Shown here in pieces: positions 58,858-64,000 of a stretch of 64,000 bases of DNA. Both the position numbers and the translations under genes were made by a program. Under the pieces are notes generated by a model. That model ran no database searches and was not told the origin of the DNA. It saw only the letters and a program-made list of their open reading frames with translations. The first letter of the stretch is position 1; each line of letters opens with the position of its first letter. The stretch comes from Paenibacillus physcomitrellae (GTDB taxonomy: Bacteria; Bacillota; Bacilli; Paenibacillales; Paenibacillaceae): positions 4,480,930-4,544,929 of the forward strand of contig NZ_CP022584.1 in NCBI RefSeq assembly GCF_002240225.1, read 5' to 3'.

Positions 58858-60282
58858 ATGTCAGCACAGGATGTTTTGAAATTAATCGAAGAACAACAGA
58901 TTGAGTGGGTGGATTTCCGTTTTACTGATTTGGCAGGCCGTTCACATCACATCTCTCTGCCGGCTACTGCAGTGGATGAAGATACATTCGTTAACGGTGT
59001 TGCGTTTGACGGCTCTTCTATCCCCGGTTTCCGCGGAATTGAAGAATCCGATATGGTTATGATGCCTGACAGCGGTTCTGTATTCGTAGATCCTTTCACG
59101 GCTCACCCGACACTTAACGTATTGTGCGATATTTATACACCTGAAGGCGAACGTTACGAGCGCGACCCGCGTAGCATTGCAGCCCGGGCTGAACAATACC
59201 TGCAAGACAGCGGCATCGGTACACATGCTAACTTTGCTCCGGAGTCCGAGTTTTTTATCTTTGATGATGTACGTTTCGAAAGCGGCATGAATAAGTCCTA
59301 TTACTCCGTAGATTCCGAAGAAGCAAGCTGGAACAGCGGACGTAACGAAGAAGGCGGAAACCTTGCTTTCAAAGTGCCTGTTAAAGGCGGATATGTCCCT
59401 GTAGCTCCTACAGACAAAGGTCAAGACCTGCGCAGCGAAATGTGCCGTTTGCTTGAAGAAGCCGGCCTTGTTGTAGAACGTCATCACCATGAAGTGGCGA
59501 CAGCAGGCCAAGCGGAAATCAACTTCCGTTTCGATACTTTGCTCAAAACAGCAGACAACCTGATGAAATATAAATACATTGTTCAAAACACGGCTTATAA
59601 AGCAGGTAAAGTAGCGACATTTATGCCTAAACCATTGTTTGGAGACAACGGAAGCGGCATGCACGTTCACCAATCGATCTTTAACGGCAGTGAGCCATTG
59701 TTCTATGAAAAAGGCGCTTACGCAAACCTGAGCGAAACGGCTTTGCATTACATCGGCGGTATCCTGTACCATGCACCGGCGCTGATCGCTTTCACGAATC
59801 CAAGCACCAACTCGTTTAAACGCCTGGTTCCTGGCTACGAAGCCCCGGTCAACCTGGTATTCTCCAAAGGCAACCGTTCTGCGGCAGTACGTATTCCGGT
59901 TGCAGCTGTTACACCTAAAGGCTGCCGGATCGAGTTCCGTACACCGGACTCCACAGCGAACCCGTACCTGGCATTCTCCGCTATGCTGATGGCCGGCCTG
60001 GACGGCATCAAAAATAAAATCGACCCTAGAGCCCAAGGCTACGGTCCTTTCGATACAAACATCTACGAACTGTCCGATGCCGAGAAAGAAAATATTCGCA
60101 GCGTTCCAGGTTCCCTGGACGAGGCGCTTGACGCTTTGGCTGCCGACTATGAATTCTTGACTGAAGGCGGCGTATTTACTAAAGAATTTATCGATAACTT
60201 TGTAGATTTCAAACGCCATGAAGCAAGAGCGGTTTCTACTCGTGTTCATCCGCATGAATTCAGCCTTTACTTTGACCTGTAA
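58858..60282 (+). CDS. glnA: Glutamine synthetase, type I, beta-like
   Basis: 474 residues. It makes glutamine from glutamate and ammonia. Blocks VAFDGSSIPGFRGIEESDM, APESEFFIFDDVRF, HHHEVATAGQAEINFRF, FMPKPLFGDNGSGMHVHQS and RLVPGYEAPVNLVFS are the GS I signatures. The length and the insert before KGGYVPVAPTDKGQDLRSEM match the I-beta (proteobacterial and actinobacterial) subtype rather than the 444-residue I-alpha enzyme usual in Firmicutes. The tyrosine in TNIYELSDAEKE corresponds to the adenylylation site of E. coli GS, though the NLYDLP context is altered. There is no glnR next to it, unlike the normal Firmicute glnRA, so this is probably a second GS. GGGAGGAAAAAAGG precedes the ATG. Confidence 0.96.
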   Translation: MSAQDVLKLIEEQQIEWVDFRFTDLAGRSHHISLPATAVDEDTFVNGVAFDGSSIPGFRGIEESDMVMMPDSGSVFVDPFTAHPTLNVLCDIYTPEGERYERDPRSIAARAEQYLQDSGIGTHANFAPESEFFIFDDVRFESGMNKSYYSVDSEEASWNSGRNEEGGNLAFKVPVKGGYVPVAPTDKGQDLRSEMCRLLEEAGLVVERHHHEVATAGQAEINFRFDTLLKTADNLMKYKYIVQNTAYKAGKVATFMPKPLFGDNGSGMHVHQSIFNGSEPLFYEKGAYANLSETALHYIGGILYHAPALIAFTNPSTNSFKRLVPGYEAPVNLVFSKGNRSAAVRIPVAAVTPKGCRIEFRTPDSTANPYLAFSAMLMAGLDGIKNKIDPRAQGYGPFDTNIYELSDAEKENIRSVPGSLDEALDALAADYEFLTEGGVFTKEFIDNFVDFKRHEARAVSTRVHPHEFSLYFDL

Positions 60283-60310
60283 GATCAAAGTCTTGCCAAG
60301 AGCAACAAAG

Positions 60311-60346
60311 GAACCTTCCGGATTGCCGGAGGGTTCTCTTTATTTT
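60311..60346 (+). terminator. Terminator of glnA
   Basis: GAACCTTCCGG and CCGGAGGGTTC arms with a four-base loop, then a T-rich tail. Confidence 0.88.
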
Positions 60347-60481
60347 TGAACAATTGGTTACTTTAACGCTTTATTCCTTTAAAATAATAAAAAAATTGCG
60401 AGTTAACTCTTGATGGAATATTTGTGAGTTGCTATGATAATTCATAAATGCAGTGACAGATGATGAGAGGATGGGAGTCTT

Positions 60482-61570
60482 TTGAACAAGAGAGCCTACA
60501 ATTTTAATGCGGGTCCTGCTGCTTTGCCGCTTGAGGTGCTGCAGCGTGCACAAGCCGAGTTTGTGGATTATAAGGGGACAGGCATGTCCATTATGGAAAT
60601 GTCTCACCGTGGAGCGGTTTATGAATCCGTGCATCATGAAGCTCAAAGCAGATTGTTAAAATTATTTGGCAGTCCTTCCGGCTACAAAGTGTTATTTCTG
60701 CAGGGCGGAGCGACTACACAGTTTGCCATGATTCCACTGAACTTCTTATCTGAAGGGAAATCAGCCGGTTATGTCAGAACGGGCAGCTGGGCTGATAAGG
60801 CGCTGAAGGAAGCCAAGCTGGTCGGCGAGGCCTTTGTAGCCGCTTCCTCCGAGTCTGCCGGATTCCGGCAAGTTCCGGATCTCAGTAAACTTGAACTGCC
60901 TGAGCAAACGGCTTATGTCCATCTTACTTCCAACGAAACGATTGAAGGCACTTCTTTCTTCGAATATCCGGATACCGGCAGCGTTCCTTTGATCGCCGAT
61001 ATGTCCAGTGATATTTTGTCCCGTCCTTTTGATCTTGAGACATTTGGCATGGTTTATGCGGGCGCACAGAAGAACCTGGGGCCTTCCGGCGTGACGGTTG
61101 TGATTGCCCGTGAAGAGCTGCTGGAGCAGTCGCCTAAACATTTACCGACCATTTTCCGTTATGATACGCATTATAAAAATGATTCCTTGTACAATACGCC
61201 GCCATCCTTCTCGATTTACATGGTCAACGAAGTGCTGAAATGGATCGAGGAGCAGGGCGGGTTAACCGGCATCGAACAGCTTAATCGGAAGAAAGCCGGG
61301 CTGCTGTATGAGGCTATTGACCAGAGCGAAGGCTTCTATAGCGGCTTTGCCCAGCCAGACAGCCGTTCTTTGATGAACGTAACCTTCCGCCTCGGCTCCG
61401 AAGACCTGGAGAAGAAGTTCGTGAAGGAGTCTGAGGCTGCCGGGTTCGTTGGACTTAAAGGTCACCGCAGCGTCGGCGGACTTCGTGCTTCTATCTATAA
61501 TGCTGTGCCTTTTGAAGCCATCGCAGCTTTGGTGCAATTCATGGAGGACTTCAAAAGCAGCAATCATTAA
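60482..61570 (+). CDS. serC: Phosphoserine aminotransferase
   Basis: 362 residues, PLP-dependent. It converts 3-phosphohydroxypyruvate to phosphoserine in serine synthesis. Family marks: YNFNAGPAALPLEVL, FLQGGATTQFAMIPLN, the PLP lysine in MVYAGAQKNLGPSGVTVV and GLRASIYNAVP near the end. The start is TTG at 60482, the first codon of the family N terminus NKRAYNFNAGP, with GGGAG a few bases upstream. Serine made here feeds cysteine, used by the met operon. A terminator follows. Confidence 0.96.
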   Translation: MNKRAYNFNAGPAALPLEVLQRAQAEFVDYKGTGMSIMEMSHRGAVYESVHHEAQSRLLKLFGSPSGYKVLFLQGGATTQFAMIPLNFLSEGKSAGYVRTGSWADKALKEAKLVGEAFVAASSESAGFRQVPDLSKLELPEQTAYVHLTSNETIEGTSFFEYPDTGSVPLIADMSSDILSRPFDLETFGMVYAGAQKNLGPSGVTVVIAREELLEQSPKHLPTIFRYDTHYKNDSLYNTPPSFSIYMVNEVLKWIEEQGGLTGIEQLNRKKAGLLYEAIDQSEGFYSGFAQPDSRSLMNVTFRLGSEDLEKKFVKESEAAGFVGLKGHRSVGGLRASIYNAVPFEAIAALVQFMEDFKSSNH

Positions 61571-61609
61571 GATGTAGATTCAGAACTTATACAACTTCCA
61601 GAACCAGGG

Positions 61610-61643
61610 CCTCACTCTTCGCTGAAGAGTGGGGTTCTTTTTT
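61610..61643 (+). terminator. Terminator of serC
   Basis: CCTCACTCTTC and GAAGAGTGGGG arms with a GCT loop, followed by TTCTTTTTT. Confidence 0.9.
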
Positions 61644-61723
61644 CTGCGCATTATTTTGGTATAATATAAAGACTGTGAAATTAAAGCTGTCTTCTCAGAA
61701 TCTTATAAAGAGGTGTCTTTAAC

Positions 61724-62188
61724 ATGGCTTTACATATTGTACTTGTTGAACCGGAAATCCCGGCCAATACCGGCAACATTGCCAGAACCTGCGCGGCGAC
61801 AGGCACACATTTGCATTTGGTTCGTCCGCTTGGCTTCCGCACGGATGATGCGACGCTCAAACGCGCAGGTTTGGACTACTGGTATGCCGTTCACATTGAA
61901 TATCACGATTCCTTCGAGGAGCTGCAGGCGGCTTATTCGGAAGGAAGATATTTTTATGCTACGACCAAAGCGAACAAGTATTATCATGACTTCAAGTTCC
62001 AGGATGGCGACTTTCTGGTCTTTGGCAAAGAAACAAAAGGCCTTCCGCCGGAGCTGATTGAAAAGAACCGGGAGACGGCAATGAAAATGCCGATGACAGA
62101 CAAGGTTCGTTCTCTGAATTTGTCGAATTCAGCGGCTATTATTGTATACGAAGCGTTGCGTCAGCTTGATTTTCCGGGCATGGGGTAA
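61724..62188 (+). CDS. trmL: tRNA (cytidine/uridine-34-2'-O)-methyltransferase
   Basis: 154 residues of SPOUT fold. It methylates the wobble ribose of leucine tRNAs using SAM. Family motifs are VEPEIPANTGNIARTCAATG, the SAM-knot FGKETKGLPPELI and NLSNSAAIIVYEALRQL. The Bacillus homologue is CspR. AAAGAGGTGTC precedes the ATG. Monocistronic, with a terminator at 62283. Confidence 0.95.
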   Translation: MALHIVLVEPEIPANTGNIARTCAATGTHLHLVRPLGFRTDDATLKRAGLDYWYAVHIEYHDSFEELQAAYSEGRYFYATTKANKYYHDFKFQDGDFLVFGKETKGLPPELIEKNRETAMKMPMTDKVRSLNLSNSAAIIVYEALRQLDFPGMG

Positions 62189-62282
62189 GCGGGACCGTCA
62201 AGAGATGCGGCTGTGAAGCGTTCTTATAGGCCTGCATTTCGATAGCCTTACGTTCAGGTTGTCTTAATAGTTTTAAATTAGA

Positions 62283-62309
62283 AGCCGGCAGCTTTGCTGC
62301 CGGTTTTTT
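62283..62309 (+). terminator. Terminator of trmL
   Basis: AGCCGGCAGC and GCTGCCGGT arms with a TTT loop and six T residues. Confidence 0.93.
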
Positions 62310-62383
62310 GCTGTAACCCTTTTCATTACAGTTCTATAATTCTTTTTTATAATCAAACAAAAAAAGATAATAAAAAAATAAAA

Positions 62384-62413
62384 TTCGGCAGGATTCGATT
62401 TATTTTTGTCGAA
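62384..62413 (+). promoter_or_regulatory. Two Spo0A-box-like sites upstream of abrB
   Basis: TGTCGAA at 62407-62413 is a full 0A box (TGNCGAA), and TTCGGCA at 62384-62390 is one in reverse orientation. The forward box overlaps TTGTCG (62406-62411), a possible -35 with TATCCG 17 bp downstream. In Bacillus, Spo0A~P represses abrB through such boxes. Confidence 0.55.
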
Positions 62414-62463
62414 TTAACAAGTAAATGCTATCCGCAAATATTTCTTATAGAAAGAGGTGCCAA

Positions 62464-62718
62464 ATGAAACCAGCCGGTGTTGTACGTAAAGTAGACCAAT
62501 TGGGAAGAATCGTTTTGCCGAAATCTCTTCGCAAACGTTATCAAATGAACGAGGGAGATCCTGTCGAAATTTTGGTTCAGGGGGATCATATTATTTTGGA
62601 GCGTTATCGTCCAAAATGTGTATTTTGCGGTTCCATGGAAGAAGTTTCAGAATTCAAAGAACGTACGATCTGCAAACAGTGCCTGACTGAAATGAATGGT
62701 CTTCGCAGATTGGGCTGA
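62464..62718 (+). CDS. abrB: AbrB-like transition-state regulator with zinc-type C terminus
   Basis: 84 residues. The N-terminal swapped-hairpin DNA-binding domain (1-50) has GVVRKVDQLGRIVLPKSLRK and GDPVEILVQGDHIILERY. The C-terminal part has CVFC and CKQC separated by 14 residues, a likely zinc site, in place of the multimerisation tail of Bacillus AbrB; similar tails occur in clostridial AbrB proteins. It likely controls post-exponential and sporulation genes. AAAGAGGTGCC precedes the ATG. Spo0A-box-like sites lie upstream. Confidence 0.88.
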   Translation: MKPAGVVRKVDQLGRIVLPKSLRKRYQMNEGDPVEILVQGDHIILERYRPKCVFCGSMEEVSEFKERTICKQCLTEMNGLRRLG

Positions 62719-62803
62719 TACATATAATTAGAGCTGACAGCTTTGTATATGCTGCTTATATATGCCAATTCAGCAGAAGGCTTTAAATGAAGCCGATAAA
62801 TGG

Positions 62804-62842
62804 ACAAGCGCCTCCTTGGGGAAGGAGACGCTTGTTTTTTTT
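62804..62842. terminator. Terminator between abrB and the second glycosidase gene
   Basis: ACAAGCGCCTCCTT and AAGGAGACGCTTGT form a 14-bp stem with one mismatch, followed by eight T residues. It ends within 2 bp of the convergent glycosidase gene, so it may act on both strands. Confidence 0.88.
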
Positions 62843-62843
62843 G

Positions 62844-63917
62844 TTATTTGAAGAATAAAAAGTGTGTAGGCACCGGCCGAAGGGCTTTGTCGGAAGGATG
62901 GTTAATGACTTTGCCGCCAAAGATCAGAGAGGAGGAGCCGCCTCCGTCCAGATTGTATGCATCCTTGACACCCAGATTGATCAGTTTGTTCTGCAGTTCC
63001 TCCAGCGTAGCACCGGAGGCTCCGTTTTCGTTATAGCCATCAACGACCACGATCAGCAGCTGATCGTCTTTATAATTGCCGATGACCGTACGGGGCGCCC
63101 GGTACGGGGAGGTTTTCCACTTATCGGGAATCCCTTGCCGTATGCCATTCTTGAGCAGAACCGGCACAAAGGTCGCGCCAAACATCGGCTGGAGCTGATC
63201 AAGCTGCTGCTGCGAATAAAATTTGCCGCCGATCAGCTTGCCGGATTTGCTTAAGCCGACAAAAGCCAGATCTTTGAAGCTGGGTTCAAAGCCGGTCAGA
63301 TAGTTGCCGTTCAGAACGGTCGTGCTGAGCGGGTACCGGCTGCCGCCCGCATCAGCAAATCCTCCGGCATTAATGCCGGCAATCGCTCCATAGCGGTTAA
63401 CTGCATGCAGGGTGGTTTCAGAACCACCCAGCGAATCGTTGCCGAGGACCATTTTCATAGCGGATGCATCCTTAAGCTTCACTTTCATGGCATAACCTTG
63501 GTAGGTGCCGGAATTCAGCTTGTATAATTCAAGGCGGATACGATCCGATTGAAAGGTCTGGAAAGGAACGCCAAGCCGGGAAACAATACGTTTATTGTAG
63601 ATAGTTTCCGGACGTGCGGCTTGTTCTTTTGTTGTTTTGACGATGTCATTCATCGCTTTTGTCGTTTGCGTATACAAGTTGGCTGTTTTCTTAATAGTAG
63701 AGACCGTGTAATGGGCCGTTTCCTCGGCTTGCGACAATCCTGCCGATATGGAGCGAGTTTTCTCGACAATGGTCGTATCCTCTTGGCTCTCAAACAAGGT
63801 ATTGCCGGTGTTCCAGTCCAAGGAATGGCTGCTGATCCAAAGCGTCAGCAGAAAACCCAGAAACGGGGCAGTGGCCAGCAGGAAAAAACGGTTGACCTGT
63901 TTGACCTGAATATTCAT
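62844..63917 (-). CDS. Membrane-anchored phosphodiester glycosidase (NAGPA) family protein
   Basis: 357 residues. An N-terminal membrane helix (about residues 11-30, FFLLATAPFLGFLLTLWI) is followed by a helical stalk (about 45-105) and the NAGPA domain: AIAGINAGGFADAGGSRYP, GNYKDDQLLIVVVDG and YNLDGGGSSSLIFGG. It is probably tethered outside the cell and trims a phosphodiester-linked sugar in wall or capsule; the substrate is unknown. It differs from the signal-peptide paralogue at 35282 in its anchor and stalk. The ATG overlaps the preceding gene's stop (ATGA). Confidence 0.87.
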   Translation of the reverse strand: MNIQVKQVNRFFLLATAPFLGFLLTLWISSHSLDWNTGNTLFESQEDTTIVEKTRSISAGLSQAEETAHYTVSTIKKTANLYTQTTKAMNDIVKTTKEQAARPETIYNKRIVSRLGVPFQTFQSDRIRLELYKLNSGTYQGYAMKVKLKDASAMKMVLGNDSLGGSETTLHAVNRYGAIAGINAGGFADAGGSRYPLSTTVLNGNYLTGFEPSFKDLAFVGLSKSGKLIGGKFYSQQQLDQLQPMFGATFVPVLLKNGIRQGIPDKWKTSPYRAPRTVIGNYKDDQLLIVVVDGYNENGASGATLEELQNKLINLGVKDAYNLDGGGSSSLIFGGKVINHPSDKALRPVPTHFLFFK

Positions 63918-64000
63918 TTGAGCAGATCCATTTTCTTCTGCAGCTCGCTCAGCTGCTTCTTCACTTCATTTAATTGGGTGTAAAGCTGGTTGCTGTTATC
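63914..64000 (-). CDS. C-terminal end of a coiled-coil-tailed protein (partial)
   Basis: Only the last 28 codons lie in the window: a short helical tail containing QLYTQLNEVKKQLSELQKKM. The stop overlaps the start of the glycosidase gene by 4 bp, so the two are co-translated. The protein cannot be identified from this piece. Confidence 0.6.
   Translation of the reverse strand, partial: DNSNQLYTQLNEVKKQLSELQKKMDLLK

Noticed and set aside
58942..60288. A 448-codon open frame antisense to glnA
   Set aside because: It is a shadow of the glnA codons with Cys/Phe/Val-rich nonsense composition.

Overview
The window is a gene-dense chromosomal segment of an endospore-forming, low-to-mid GC Gram-positive bacterium, most probably Paenibacillus or a close relative. 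The signs are strong AAGGAGG ribosome binding sites, frequent TTG/GTG starts, T-box and S-box leaders, Spo0E, CotF, YtxC and AbrB family genes, a sporulation-type histidine kinase, and gene order shared with Bacillus (pheST-zapA-...-mutS2-yshE, ytxC-thrS, alaR-alaT, metI-metC, liaFSR). I see no rRNA, tRNA, CRISPR array, insertion sequence or prophage. This reads as core chromosome with small accessory insertions.

Layout. 1-5 kb: the 3' end of ilvC, leuB, a PerR/Fur-controlled peroxiredoxin, a small zinc-type protein, a candidate small RNA and a PAS histidine kinase. 5-9.5 kb: leucyl aminopeptidase, a DRE-TIM aldolase-like protein, and a c-di-GMP phosphodiesterase with a degenerate GGDEF domain. 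9.5-14.6 kb: a four-gene nucleoside ABC transporter (nupNOPQ type). 14.7-15.6 kb: a YflT-type stress protein behind a SigB-like promoter, and ywbE. 15.7-21.9 kb: a T-box, pheST, and an unusual ZapA homologue with a coiled-coil tail of about 620 residues. 22-27.8 kb: a CuA-type cupredoxin lipoprotein, a diguanylate cyclase, a YvlD-like membrane protein, mutS2, a DUF350 protein and a zinc-ribbon protein. 27.8-32.3 kb: an FAD oxidoreductase, two spore-coat-type genes, an Lrp/AsnC regulator with its aminotransferase, and a Spo0E-like phosphatase.

32.3-39.1 kb: cobalamin adenosyltransferase, RluA pseudouridine synthase, an ArsC-like protein, a 5'-3' exonuclease, a phosphodiester glycosidase, a DUF3055-like protein, an HRDC protein behind an attenuator-like leader, and corA with a long leader. 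39.4-43.2 kb: a SAM-I riboswitch controlling metA-metI-metC, which together turn homoserine and cysteine into homocysteine. 43.3-48 kb: mqnC (futalosine menaquinone route), ytxC, a T-box and thrS. 48-52 kb: a 3D-domain protein, a two-repeat gamma-SASP-like small protein, and liaFSR for cell-envelope stress. 52-56.2 kb: an HtrA-type protease with an OmpR/HK two-component system and a direct-repeat operator, resembling secretion-stress regulation. 56.2-64 kb: ispH, DAHP synthase, a GSI-beta type glutamine synthetase behind GlnR/TnrA-like sites, serC, trmL, abrB behind Spo0A-box-like sites, a second phosphodiester glycosidase and the end of one more gene.

The most interesting items are the giant ZapA with in-register 14- and 42-residue repeats, the CuA lipoprotein and hidden 28-residue membrane ORF in the zapA-mutS2 interval, three unexplained leader/small-RNA candidates (3.5, 36.9 and 39.2 kb), the proteobacterial-like GS under Gram-positive nitrogen control signals, and the SASP-like two-repeat protein. 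All functional calls rest on motif recognition by eye; no database search was run.
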